Below are positions 18,998 to 27,510 of a DNA stretch of 64,000 bases, one piece after another. A program made the translations under genes and the position numbers. Location of the stretch: assembly GCF_013408295.1 (NCBI RefSeq), contig NZ_JACBYQ010000001.1, forward strand, positions 496,001-560,000. Reading direction: 5' to 3'. The notes under the pieces were generated by a model. The model was not told the DNA's origin and searched no databases. It saw only the letters and a program-made list of their open reading frames with translations. Within the stretch, counting starts at the first letter, position 1. The number at the start of each line of letters is the position of its first letter. The DNA is from Psychromicrobium silvestre. GTDB lineage: Bacteria; Actinomycetota; Actinomycetes; Actinomycetales; Micrococcaceae.

Positions 18998-19054
18998 CGG
19001 GTATCCCCGGAATACGGGCAAAGCTCCATTATATCCGACCTTGCTCGACTCTGC

Positions 19055-20029
19055 TTAGGCGCTGTGGCTACCGGAGTTGCCCGCCTCGCTGCTTCCGCCG
19101 AAAGTAGTCGTTTCGGGAGCGGCCTCGGAGTCTGCTCCCGGACTGACCTGACCGAGTATACTGCCGATGCCCTTGAGCGCCTCACCAACCTCGCTCGGGA
19201 TGATCCAGAGCTTATTGGCGGAGCCATTAGCCAACTTGGGCAAGGTCTGCAGGTACTGATAAGCGAGCAGCTTCTGGGTGGGGTTGCCCTTGTGGATGGC
19301 GTCAAAGACCTTTTGAATGGCCTGGGACTCACCATCAGCGCGGAGGATGGCTGCCTTGGCGTCACCTTCAGCCTTAAGGATTGCAGATTGCCGCTCACCT
19401 TCTGCGGTCAGGATCGCCGATTGCTTAGTACCCTCGGCGGTCAGAATCGCGGCCCGGCGGTCACGTTCGGCGCGCATCTGCTTCTCCATCGAATCCTGGA
19501 TGGACAGTGGCGGATCAATCGCCTTCAACTCGACTCGGGACACCCGAATGCCCCAGCGTCCGGTGGCTTCGTCGAGGACCCCGCGCAGTTGACCGTTGAT
19601 CTGGTCACGGCTGGTGAGTGCTTCTTCTAGGTTCAAGCCACCGACCACGTTACGCAGCGTGGTGGTGGTCAACTGTTCAACGGCCTGAATGTAATTCGCA
19701 ATTTCATAAGTGGCTGCTCTGGGGTCGGTGACCTGAAAGTAGACCACGGTGTCGATGGAAACCACCAGGTTGTCTTCGGTGATAACCGGCTGCGGCGGAA
19801 AGGAGACGACCTGCTCGCGCAAGTCCAGTAGCGGCAGCAAACGGTCGACGAAGGGAATCAAAATGGTCAAACCGGGATTGAGAGTGCGCTGGTATCTTCC
19901 CAGCCGCTCCACTACCCCCGCACGTGCTTGCGGAATGATACGAACGGATCTGATCAGCACGATCACCACGAAGATGATCACCACCACCAGCACTATGGTC
20001 AGAGCCACAGCACCTGCACTGTTGTCCAT
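19055..20029 (-). CDS. SPFH/band 7 (stomatin-like) membrane protein
   Basis: A 324-residue protein with one N-terminal transmembrane helix (AVALTIVLVVVIIFVVIVLI), an SPFH domain (IIPQARAGVVERLGRYQRTL, PFVDRLLPLLDLREQVV, TEDNLVVSIDTVVYFQVTDP) and a coiled, repeat-rich stretch of tandem 11-residue units (AAILTAEGTKQ, SAILTAEGERQ, SAILKAEGDAK, AAILRADGESQ). This is the QmcA/YbbK/stomatin type, which oligomerises at membranes. It follows the NfeD-like gene by 64 bases on the same strand, the classic NfeD-stomatin pairing. The C-terminal 40 residues are low-complexity. Confidence 0.92.
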   Translation of the reverse strand: MDNSAGAVALTIVLVVVIIFVVIVLIRSVRIIPQARAGVVERLGRYQRTLNPGLTILIPFVDRLLPLLDLREQVVSFPPQPVITEDNLVVSIDTVVYFQVTDPRAATYEIANYIQAVEQLTTTTLRNVVGGLNLEEALTSRDQINGQLRGVLDEATGRWGIRVSRVELKAIDPPLSIQDSMEKQMRAERDRRAAILTAEGTKQSAILTAEGERQSAILKAEGDAKAAILRADGESQAIQKVFDAIHKGNPTQKLLAYQYLQTLPKLANGSANKLWIIPSEVGEALKGIGSILGQVSPGADSEAAPETTTFGGSSEAGNSGSHSA

Positions 20030-20093
20030 GTTGTCCTCTTCTATTGTTACTAGTTGTCGCTACTTAGTTCTTCTGTTCGTTCCGGGTAGAAAC

Positions 20094-20585
20094 TTATAAT
20101 CCAGCCGGAGTTGCCGGTGAGCCCTGGGATGATGCGGTGGGCAGCGGGGTAACGATCGCGGTGGCACCTTCTATTTGGATGACCTCGACGTTGCTTCCCG
20201 CTGGCAAGGTGGTCTGGCCACGGGTTCGGGCGCTCCAGGTATCGCCGCCTATTTTTACCAGCCCGCCCTCTGTGCTGACAGCCTGCACCACGACGGCGGG
20301 GTGTCCGATGAGCCGATCAATATTAGTGCGCTGATCGTTGGGGCCCTTGTGAAGGTGGCGGAGGGCAATCGGCCGCACAAACAAAATCATGGCGAGTGCC
20401 ACTACACAGAAAACCACGACCTGGAGCCAGAGCTGGGCGCCCAGGAAATAAGAGATTAGAGCTGCCAGAGCGCCGACGGACATTAAGATGAAGAACAGAT
20501 CGAGGGTAAGGATCTCGATTCCGGCCAGAATCAGAAACACGATGAGCCAGAGGGCCCAGCCGTTCTCGAATAGCCACTCGAACAT
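20094..20585 (-). CDS. NfeD-like protein
   Basis: A 163-residue membrane protein with three N-terminal hydrophobic helices (WALWLIVFLILAGIEILTL, FFILMSVGALAALISYFLG, LQVVVFCVVALAMILFV) followed by an OB-fold NfeD C-terminal domain (GHPAVVVQAVSTEGGLVKIG, DTWSARTRGQTTLPAGSNVE, VIQIEGATAIVTPL). NfeD proteins partner with SPFH/stomatin proteins, and the partner gene is immediately downstream. Function is probably in membrane microdomain organisation or quality control; this short form lacks the ClpP-like protease domain. Confidence 0.9.
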   Translation of the reverse strand: MFEWLFENGWALWLIVFLILAGIEILTLDLFFILMSVGALAALISYFLGAQLWLQVVVFCVVALAMILFVRPIALRHLHKGPNDQRTNIDRLIGHPAVVVQAVSTEGGLVKIGGDTWSARTRGQTTLPAGSNVEVIQIEGATAIVTPLPTASSQGSPATPAGL

Positions 20586-20737
20586 TTCAGTCTCCTGACC
20601 CTGCGTTTTGCCTGCGATCCAGGCCCTTGCCTGTTTCCAGCCTACTACGTCATGAGCTGGCGCACAGAAGTTTAGCCCAGGGAATGTAAAAGAGATGAGA
20701 TTGAGACTAAATCGAGACTGAGGAGGTTTCTAGCGGC

Positions 20738-22147
20738 CTAGATAACAGCTTGTAGGGGCATTCTTCCGGGCACGCTACCCACCGAGCGGGAGGCACGGAC
20801 CAGCGCCTGAACACCCGCCCTCAACTCATCGTCGCGGTAGGTAAAAGGTAGTCTCAGGAATCGTTCAAAAGCACCTTCTAAGCCGAAGCGGGGTCCGGGG
20901 ACCAGGGCAAGGCCTTCCGCCCGCGCGGCTAGCGCCAGCGCGGAGGAGGAGGTTTCGCCCGTATTGATCCACAGTGACATCCCGCCGTCGGGCAGATGCA
21001 CCGGCCATTGCGGAAAGTGTCTAGCGAGCTCCGCGGCCAGCAGATCACGTCCGGCACGCAGCCCACGGCTCCGGTTGGCTGCCATTAAATCGGTCTCGCC
21101 GAGCAGATGTATCGAAGCCAATTGCTCAAGCAGCGGGGTGCCTAGATCCATCGCGGGCCTGGTGCGCAAGACCCGGGCCAGCAGGTCTCGGGAGCCTCGG
21201 ATCCAGCCGATGCGCAGCCCACCCCAAGCCAGTTTGCCGAGCGAGCCGACCGTGACGATGCTGCCGGAGAAGCTGGCCATCGGTGGCATCGAGCCCCGAT
21301 CGATGTCCAATGAGGCGGTGGTCTCGTCCACCACTAAGGTAGTTCCTTCACGCGCTGCTAGCCGGGCTAGCCGTTCGCGGTCGTCGGCGCTCATGCTGGC
21401 CCCGGTGGGATTCTGGAAATCGGGCATCAAAAACCCCATGCTGGGCGCTGCTCGACGGATCAGCATCTGACCTTCGGCAACATCCCAGCCGCCCTCCGAG
21501 CTCACCGGCATGGCCAGCAGTCGTGCTCCGGCAGCCAAGAAGGTATCGATGGCATGAGGATAGGTGGGATGTTCGATCAGGATTCGTTCGCCGGGGGAGT
21601 AGATGGTGTGCGTCAGCAGGCTGAGAGCGTGTTGCGCCCCCAAGGTGATGAGCACCTGATCAGGAGTGGTGGGCAAACCTCGTTCGATGTAATGATCGGC
21701 GACGGCGGCCCGCAACTCCGGCAGGCCCTGCATATCGAATCCCTGATGGCTGAGATAGTTCGGTAATTGCTCCACCGCGAACTGATAGGCAGCGGGCAGG
21801 CCCGGATAGGCGGCTGCCGCTGCTTTGGTGAAATCAAGCGGAACTTCCTGGGGCAGCGGAATTGCGCCTCGGTGTCCGTCGGGAAGTGAAAGTGTTGATC
21901 CGGAGCCACGCACGCTGTGCAGGTAACTGTCCTCACGCAATTGGGCGTAGGCCGCAGCCACGGTGGTACGGGAGACCTGTAGCGCGCTACTTAGCTCACG
22001 TTCGGCAGGTAGTCGTGAACCACTGGCTAGCCTGCCGTCGATCAGCATGACCCGGACACGGTCCGCCAGCGCGAGGTAAGCCGCACGATGAGAGCGCCAT
22101 TCGCCCAACTCTCGGGCCAGTCTGCGGGCGGAGACAATCTGAGTCAT
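20738..22147 (-). CDS. MocR-type regulator (GntR HTH plus aminotransferase-like domain), YczR group
   Basis: A 469-residue regulator. The N-terminus is a GntR winged HTH (RVMLIDGRLASGSRLPAERE then LSSALQVSRTTVAAAYAQL), a linker, then a class I aminotransferase fold (YPGLPAAYQFAVEQL, LITLGAQHALSLLTHTIYSP, MPDFQNPTGASM, and GSLGKLAWGGLRIGW with the probable PLP lysine). MocR proteins use PLP or an aldehyde ligand to control nearby genes. It is divergent from a YczE membrane protein gene; a MocR subgroup linked to yczE has been described, and this pair fits it. It should control itself and/or yczE. Confidence 0.9.
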   Translation of the reverse strand: MTQIVSARRLARELGEWRSHRAAYLALADRVRVMLIDGRLASGSRLPAERELSSALQVSRTTVAAAYAQLREDSYLHSVRGSGSTLSLPDGHRGAIPLPQEVPLDFTKAAAAAYPGLPAAYQFAVEQLPNYLSHQGFDMQGLPELRAAVADHYIERGLPTTPDQVLITLGAQHALSLLTHTIYSPGERILIEHPTYPHAIDTFLAAGARLLAMPVSSEGGWDVAEGQMLIRRAAPSMGFLMPDFQNPTGASMSADDRERLARLAAREGTTLVVDETTASLDIDRGSMPPMASFSGSIVTVGSLGKLAWGGLRIGWIRGSRDLLARVLRTRPAMDLGTPLLEQLASIHLLGETDLMAANRSRGLRAGRDLLAAELARHFPQWPVHLPDGGMSLWINTGETSSSALALAARAEGLALVPGPRFGLEGAFERFLRLPFTYRDDELRAGVQALVRASRSVGSVPGRMPLQAVI

Positions 22148-22180
22148 AGGGCCACTTTAGGCGATGCATCAGCGGATATC

Positions 22181-22220
22181 CAGGCCAGATTACGGAGATT
22201 GGTACTATTCGGTCAGGCCA
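22181..22220. promoter_or_regulatory. Candidate MocR operator in the yczR-yczE intergenic region
   Basis: Two direct repeats, CAGGCCAGATT (22181) and CAGGCCAATTT (22214), are spaced 33 bases start to start, about three helical turns, and lie between the divergent genes. MocR dimers commonly bind direct repeats at such spacing. A TACTAT hexamer at 22203 could be the -10 of yczE. Assignment rests on position and repeat geometry only. Confidence 0.4.
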
Positions 22221-22240
22221 ATTTCACCGACTCTAGAGTG

Positions 22241-22927
22241 GTGAAGACTTTCCTGACCACCGAGAACCTTGTCCTCCGGCTGATCCGGCTTTTCCTGGGC
22301 TTGCTCGCCTACGGCATTGCTATTGCGTTGATGATCCGCGGAAATCTGGGGGCTTCACCTTGGGATGTCTTCGGCCAGGGACTCGCGCACACCACCGGAT
22401 TGTCGTTTGGAACCTGCACGATTTTAATCTCCGGAGCTGTGCTCCTACTCTGGATTCCGCTCAAACAGATGCCAGGCTTTGGCACCTTGGCCAATGCGGT
22501 GCTGATTGGCTTCTTCGCGGACGCCGGGCTCTCGCTGATCCCGGCACAGCACAACCTTCTCTGGGAAGCCCTCATGTTCCTGGCCGGTTTGCTTTTGCTT
22601 GCCTTCGCCACCGCGCTCTATGTCGGTGCCCGATTGGGGCCGGGACCGCGTGATGGTCTGATGACCGGCTTGGTTCGGCGTACTGGCAGGCCGGTCTGGA
22701 TGATCCGCACCGGGATCGAGGTATCTGTCGTGGTGATCGGTTTCTTCCTGGGCGGGGTAGCGGGCATTGGCACCCTGATTTTTGCGCTCGGCATCGGCCC
22801 CATCACTCAAATTGCATTTCGCTTACTCTTCGTCGATCTCAAACCCCGGCAGCGTGCCGCTAAAAAAACTAGGGAGACTGAGGAAGCGGAAGCACCGGCC
22901 GCTGGGCTGGCAGCCGAATCGGCCTGA
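22241..22927 (+). CDS. yczE: YczE-like integral membrane protein
   Basis: A roughly 228-residue membrane protein with about five helices (LIRLFLGLLAYGIAIALMIR, TGLSFGTCTILISGAVLLL, LANAVLIGFFADAGLSLI, LWEALMFLAGLLLLAFATAL). RGNLGASPWDVFGQGLA and GARLGPGPRDGLMTGL are hallmarks of the YczE/YitT-like family. Function is unknown; a transport role is usually assumed. GTG codons at 22238 and 22241 are the best starts; a longer frame from 22088 overlaps the divergent MocR gene. Its 3' end overlaps the convergent methyltransferase gene by 59 bases. Confidence 0.85.
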   Translation: MKTFLTTENLVLRLIRLFLGLLAYGIAIALMIRGNLGASPWDVFGQGLAHTTGLSFGTCTILISGAVLLLWIPLKQMPGFGTLANAVLIGFFADAGLSLIPAQHNLLWEALMFLAGLLLLAFATALYVGARLGPGPRDGLMTGLVRRTGRPVWMIRTGIEVSVVVIGFFLGGVAGIGTLIFALGIGPITQIAFRLLFVDLKPRQRAAKKTRETEEAEAPAAGLAAESA

Positions 22928-23777
22928 AAGCCGAGATCTGGAAGGCCTCCTGTACTCGATACTCCGCCTGATCAAGGGCAGCGCTAAGGTTATCCGTCGC
23001 CAGATGGTGGCCGGAAGGACCCATCATGATCAGGTCTTCGGCAGCTTGCGCGCTCAGTAGGAGTTCGGTGCGTAGCTCCGACTCTTCGATCAGTTCGAAA
23101 TGCTCCGAAAGACCGTGATGCAGGGCGGCTTGCTTATCTTGCTGCTGGCCCAGCCTCCCGGCGATCTGGGGCAAGCCGGAGAGATGTTCCGGCAGTGGGG
23201 TGACCACCAACAGCACACCATCGGAGCGCAGCACCCGGTGATATTCAGCCGCGTTGCGTGGCGCAAAAACTACTAGGACGACGTCGGCCACCTTGGCTGC
23301 CAGCGGCAGTGGTCGCCAGAGATCCCACACCACTTGGAGAGTTCCGGGAAGTGCCCGAGCGGCTCGCCGAAGTGCCTCGGGGGATAGATCAAGCCCGAGC
23401 GCGGCCACTGCCGGGGCATCTTCGAGCACCGCCTTGAGATAGTAGCCGGTACCGACTCCGGCCTCCAGAATGAGTGAGTCCGCACGCCGCTGAGGGGCGA
23501 GTCTGCTGGCCACTCTACTTAATACCCGGGCCAAGCCAGCGAAATGGCCAGCCTCCAGGAAGCGGCTGCGCGCACCGATCATTGTGGCAGTCTCCGGGGT
23601 GGCTTTGCTGCGATTTCCGGAGAGCAAATTCAGATAGCCATGGCGGGAGAAGTCGAAGCGGTGGCCGCTGCCGCACAGCAAGCCGGGGGTGCCCTGCTGC
23701 TCGGCAGTGAATTGTTCGGCACAGACCGGGCAGATCAACGCCTGGAGAGCTACCGGAGAGATTTCGTCCTGGCGCAT
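22869..23777 (-). CDS. RlmA-type 23S rRNA (guanine-N1) methyltransferase
   Basis: A 302-residue SAM-dependent methyltransferase. The N-terminal zinc finger is intact (Cys16, Cys19, Cys35, His39 in ICPVC and LLCGSGH), followed by HGYLNLLSGNR, ETATMIGARSRFLEAGHF, the SAM-binding LILEAGVGTGYYLKAVLE, LGLDLSPEALRRAAR and VVFAPRNAAEYHRVLRSDG. These are the blocks of the RlmA(I)/RlmA(II)/TlrB family, which methylates G745 or G748 in 23S rRNA helix 35; TlrB-type members confer tylosin resistance. Which base is modified cannot be told from this. Confidence 0.85.
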   Translation of the reverse strand: MRQDEISPVALQALICPVCAEQFTAEQQGTPGLLCGSGHRFDFSRHGYLNLLSGNRSKATPETATMIGARSRFLEAGHFAGLARVLSRVASRLAPQRRADSLILEAGVGTGYYLKAVLEDAPAVAALGLDLSPEALRRAARALPGTLQVVWDLWRPLPLAAKVADVVLVVFAPRNAAEYHRVLRSDGVLLVVTPLPEHLSGLPQIAGRLGQQQDKQAALHHGLSEHFELIEESELRTELLLSAQAAEDLIMMGPSGHHLATDNLSAALDQAEYRVQEAFQISAFRPIRLPAQRPVLPLPQSP

Positions 23778-23886
23778 GAGTTCATCCTAAGGGGCGGACT
23801 CATGGAATAGCGGGCGGAGGGCAAAGGTAGCCGAAAGATTGTCCGGGACTGTCCAGGGCGGGCGGCTCGAGCGTAGGGTGAATAGG

Positions 23887-25896
23887 GTGAAACCAGAACA
23901 TCTTCCGCTCATTCACCTTGTCTCCGCTCCCGCTCTGCACCCCACAGCAGAGTACGCCGTGATCAGCGTTAACCGTCCGGATTTCAATGCTGACAGCTAC
24001 GTCGGGCAGCTCTGGGAGGTGCCACTAGAGCCAGGCGCCAAGCCGCGCCGGATCACCCGAGGATTCCGTGACTCGGCACCGCAGTTTTCCCCGGACGGAG
24101 CCGCTCTGGCGTTCCTCAGGTCGGCCCCGGGCAAAGCGGCTCAACTGCATTTGGTCGATGCTCGCGGGGGTGAGCCGCAGGCGATTACCGATCAAAAGCT
24201 TGGGGTGGGTTCCTTTCAGTGGTCCCCGGACTCTTCACGGATTGTCTTTACCGCGGCCGTACCCGAAGAAGGCCGCTATGGCACCCTGGACGGCGTTGGC
24301 GCCGATGCCGAGGCACCCAGGCTGATCACCGGAGTTAAATACCGGATGAACGGCGAGGGCTTCACTACCGACAAAACTTCCCAGATTTTCGACGTCGAGG
24401 TGCCGGCTCTTGATGCGGAGCCCACCGTTGAACCGGTGGGCAGAGCAAAGGGGCAATCAGCGGACTCTTTTAGCCCGGTACCCCAGCCCCGACGGCTTAG
24501 CGAATCTCCTTTTGAGCACAGCGCGCCCCGCTACAGCAGCAATGGTGAACGAATTTACTTTATTGCCCAACGTCTAGATAGCTCGGATGGTTGCTCAGAA
24601 CTATTCTCGATGAGCGCCGAGGGCGGCGAGCTGCAGCAGCTGAACAACTATCCCTTTAGTGGCTTCTCGATCTCCAGTGCCACCGAATCCGCGGACGGGA
24701 AGTGGCTCTTTGCACTGGGTGAGGAACTGGGGAGCACCGGGACAGACTTTGTGGCCGCCCAAAGCGGGGTTTTCGTTCGCCCGGTGGGTAGCGATGAATC
24801 CGTGAGTTGGCGACGCCTCAGCGACTCGGAGAACCAGGACTTTGGCGAATCTCCCGAATTGGTTCGCAGCGGCCCCGATGCCGTACTGGCCTTTGAACGA
24901 GCCCGCGGCAGGCAACGGCTACATCGTTTCGAGGCCTCCGGCGAAACTTCTCTGCTGGTCGATGAGCCGCTGCTCGTCACCGCGGCGGCAACCGCGTCCG
25001 GACGAACCGTGCTCAGTTATACCGATGCTCAGAGCTTCGGGGACCTCGCGCTGCTCTCCGATGCGGGGCTGCAGAAACTCACCGATTTCTCCTTCGAGTT
25101 CCGGGCTCAAGCCGGAGTCACTGCCTTGCACGAGCACAGCTTCCCCTCCTCGGACGGTTATCCGGTGCATGGCTGGACTTTGCTGCCACCGGGGGAAGGG
25201 CCACATCCGGTCTTGCTGAACATCCACGGCGGACCCTTCGCGCAGTACGGTTGCGGAATCTTCGATGAGGCACAGGTCTACGTTGAGGCGGGCTACGCCG
25301 TGGTGATGTGCAATCCGCGCGGAGCGGCTGGTTACGGTTATCAGCATGCGCGAGCCATTAAGCACCAGATGGGCACCGTTGATTTCGCCGATGTGCTTGG
25401 CTTTCTCGAAGGGGCGCTCGCAGAATTCCCGCAACTCGACGGTGAGCGACTCGGGATAATGGGAGGTTCCTACGGCGGATATCTGACCGCGTGGACGATC
25501 AGCCAGGATCACAGGTTCACCGCTGCCATTGTGGAACGAGGGTATCTAGACCCGCTCAGCTTTGTCGGCTCAAGCGATATTGGCTGGATCTTCCCGGATG
25601 AGTACAACGGCAGCAATCCGGAGTTAATTGCTGCACAGTCCCCGATGGCTCAACTTAGCGAGGTTCGCACTCCTGCTTTGGTAGTGCATTCCGAGGAGGA
25701 CTGGCGTTGCCCCATCGAGCAGGCGCAGCGTTATTACGTCGGGCTGAAACGTCTGGGCGTGGAAACCGAGATGCTGATTTTTCCCGGTGAGAATCATGAG
25801 CTATCCCGCTCGGGGCGCCCACATCATCGGAAACAGCGCTTCGAATACATTCTGCAGTGGTGGGCTAAATACCTACCCACCGCGCAGAACAACTGA
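23887..25896 (+). CDS. S9 family prolyl oligopeptidase
   Basis: A serine peptidase of about 669 residues with an N-terminal beta-propeller (repeats such as APQFSPDGAALAFLRSAPG and GSFQWSPDSSRIVFTAA) and a C-terminal alpha/beta-hydrolase domain. Nucleophile motif GIMGGSYGGYLTAW, acid in VVHSEEDWRCPIEQA, and His in FPGENHELSRSG form the triad of the acylaminoacyl-peptidase/DPP IV group. No signal peptide is visible, so it is probably cytosolic. The start is uncertain: GTG at 23887 and at 23878 are both plausible, and an upstream ATG at 23839 would add a poorly conserved leader. Confidence 0.9.
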   Translation: MKPEHLPLIHLVSAPALHPTAEYAVISVNRPDFNADSYVGQLWEVPLEPGAKPRRITRGFRDSAPQFSPDGAALAFLRSAPGKAAQLHLVDARGGEPQAITDQKLGVGSFQWSPDSSRIVFTAAVPEEGRYGTLDGVGADAEAPRLITGVKYRMNGEGFTTDKTSQIFDVEVPALDAEPTVEPVGRAKGQSADSFSPVPQPRRLSESPFEHSAPRYSSNGERIYFIAQRLDSSDGCSELFSMSAEGGELQQLNNYPFSGFSISSATESADGKWLFALGEELGSTGTDFVAAQSGVFVRPVGSDESVSWRRLSDSENQDFGESPELVRSGPDAVLAFERARGRQRLHRFEASGETSLLVDEPLLVTAAATASGRTVLSYTDAQSFGDLALLSDAGLQKLTDFSFEFRAQAGVTALHEHSFPSSDGYPVHGWTLLPPGEGPHPVLLNIHGGPFAQYGCGIFDEAQVYVEAGYAVVMCNPRGAAGYGYQHARAIKHQMGTVDFADVLGFLEGALAEFPQLDGERLGIMGGSYGGYLTAWTISQDHRFTAAIVERGYLDPLSFVGSSDIGWIFPDEYNGSNPELIAAQSPMAQLSEVRTPALVVHSEEDWRCPIEQAQRYYVGLKRLGVETEMLIFPGENHELSRSGRPHHRKQRFEYILQWWAKYLPTAQNN

Positions 25897-25907
25897 GCGA
25901 GCGGGAA

Positions 25908-26537
25908 CTAGAAACCCAGTTCGCGCTGGGCCAGCTCAATCCCGGGCTGTGCCCAGCGTCCGGCGTACTCCGCGTTGTTCGCCAGCGACCGAAGCTCTGC
26001 CCGATCGAGGTACAGTGTGCCGCTGAGGTGGTCGGTCTCGTGTTGCACAATCCGAGCCTGCCATCCGGTGAACTCCCGGTAGCTCTGTTGGCCATTGGCT
26101 TCGATGAAGTGAAGTCCGACCGAGCGGTGCCGGGATACCACGGCTTGCCATCCCGACATCGAGAGGCAGCCTTCATAGAATTCTGCTTTTTCGCTACCCA
26201 ACGGTTCATAGCGGGGATTGAGGATGGCAAAGAAGGGCAGCGGCTCCCGCTCCCGAGTGGCTTGAATCTGCTCGGAGACCGTAAAGCTGTCCTCAAGAAC
26301 AGCCAATTGGAGCGGGATGCCTAGTTGCGGTGCGGCGAGGCCGACGCCGGGAGCGGCGTGCATAGTGCTGCGCATTATTTCAATCAGGGCGGCTAGTTCC
26401 TCGGGCTCAAGCTGAGCATCCCAGGGCTGCGAGACCGCACGGAGCGCGGGGTGCCCCGCCTGCACAATGGACGGGAGGGCGCCGTCCTCTGCGGCTTGGA
26501 TCAGGTTCAGAACCGAGGAGCGCAATGAATCCGGCAT
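25908..26537 (-). CDS. def: Peptide deformylase
   Basis: Removes the N-formyl group from nascent proteins. At 209 residues it has the three family motifs: APGVGLAAPQLGIPLQ (motif 1), EGCLSMSGWQ (motif 2, metal-binding Cys), and QHETDHLSGTLYLDR (motif 3, HExxH metal site). It has an N-terminal extension of about 20 residues and a charged insertion (EQIQATREREPLPF). Genomes of this group often carry more than one def. It converges with the S9 peptidase gene, 11 bases between stops. Confidence 0.95.
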   Translation of the reverse strand: MPDSLRSSVLNLIQAAEDGALPSIVQAGHPALRAVSQPWDAQLEPEELAALIEIMRSTMHAAPGVGLAAPQLGIPLQLAVLEDSFTVSEQIQATREREPLPFFAILNPRYEPLGSEKAEFYEGCLSMSGWQAVVSRHRSVGLHFIEANGQQSYREFTGWQARIVQHETDHLSGTLYLDRAELRSLANNAEYAGRWAQPGIELAQRELGF

Positions 26538-26594
26538 CCAACTAGTCTAAGCCGGGCCGCTACAACCCCGGTCTCCGGGTGGATATGCTGAGTT

Positions 26595-26993
26595 ATGAGT
26601 TCTTCCCCGCAGGATCGTTTCTTTGTCTATTTCCGGCGGGGCGCTGCCAGCTTGGAAAGCGCCCTGAACACCTTGCCAATGCATGACCTTCAAGCGGCTT
26701 CGGTGACCGAAGAAAACTTCTTAGTAAGCGAGCAGGGACTGTCTTTTCTGATCACCCTGGAGGAATCGGAGCAGGTGCCGCTCGCGGCGGCACAAGCCGC
26801 CGGTGCCGAGCCGCGCTGGCAGCCGCTCACCGAGTGTACAGCCCGTTTCGCCGTCGAAATCTCTGATCTAGAAGCGGCACTGGAAGAGATTAACACCATG
26901 CTCGAACTACAAGGGGCTCTCCAGGATTGCTGCAATGGCTACTTGGTGCTGCCATGGAATGGCGGCATTCTGGAACCGTGGGGCGTGGACTGA
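26595..26993 (+). CDS. Conserved hypothetical protein, 132 residues
   Basis: Not recognised. A small acidic cytoplasmic protein without signal peptide or membrane segments. The sequence alternates strands and helices (DRFFVYFRRGAASLESALNT, FAVEISDLEAALEEINTML) and has a Cys pair (LQDCCNGYLVLPWNGG) near the C-terminus. It lies divergent from def (57 bases between starts) and convergent with gntK (7 bases between stops). No function can be proposed. Confidence 0.65.
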   Translation: MSSSPQDRFFVYFRRGAASLESALNTLPMHDLQAASVTEENFLVSEQGLSFLITLEESEQVPLAAAQAAGAEPRWQPLTECTARFAVEISDLEAALEEINTMLELQGALQDCCNGYLVLPWNGGILEPWGVD

Positions 26994-27000
26994 ACGGATC

Positions 27001-27510
27001 TCAACTAGCGCTGAGTCGGAGCCGCTGAATGATCTCGGCGGCCTCCTCAACGGGGGAATGGCTGATCTGTACGGTCAATGCCGCCTCGTCCTGGGCTGGC
27101 GGTTCCAGCGCCTCGAACTGAGAATCCAGAAGCGCGGGTGGCATAAAATGACCGTGTCGTGCGGACAGCCGCTCGGAGATTTCCTGTTTGCTCCCAGCCA
27201 GATAGACGAAAATGACATTGGCTTGCCGAAGCCTGTCCCGATAGCTTCGTTTAAGCGCCGAACAGGTCACCACACCGGGCATCTGATCAGCTTCGTGCTC
27301 GCCAATCCAATCTGCAATCTTCAGCAGCCAGGGCCAACGGTCCTCGTCATTAAGTGGGATGCCTGCGGACATTTTGGCTACATTGGCCGCCGGATGGAGA
27401 TCATCGCCCTCTAAATAATCCCACCCCAACTGCCCGGCAAGTAGGGCAGCCACCGTGGACTTACCGGAGCCTGAGACCCCCATCACCACCAGAACCGGAT
27501 GGGCGCTCAT
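27001..27510 (-). CDS. gntK: Gluconokinase
   Basis: Phosphorylates D-gluconate to 6-phosphogluconate with ATP, feeding the pentose phosphate pathway. The 169-residue P-loop kinase begins with VVMGVSGSGKSTVAALLAG (Walker A), followed by YLEGDDLHPAANVAKMSAGI, PLNDEDRWPWLLKIADWI, VTCSALKRSYRDRLR and FVYLAGSKQEISERLSARHG then HFMP, the complete gluconokinase signature. Its start overlaps the stop of the gluconate permease by 4 bases (ATGA). Confidence 0.96.
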   Translation of the reverse strand: MSAHPVLVVMGVSGSGKSTVAALLAGQLGWDYLEGDDLHPAANVAKMSAGIPLNDEDRWPWLLKIADWIGEHEADQMPGVVTCSALKRSYRDRLRQANVIFVYLAGSKQEISERLSARHGHFMPPALLDSQFEALEPPAQDEAALTVQISHSPVEEAAEIIQRLRLSAS

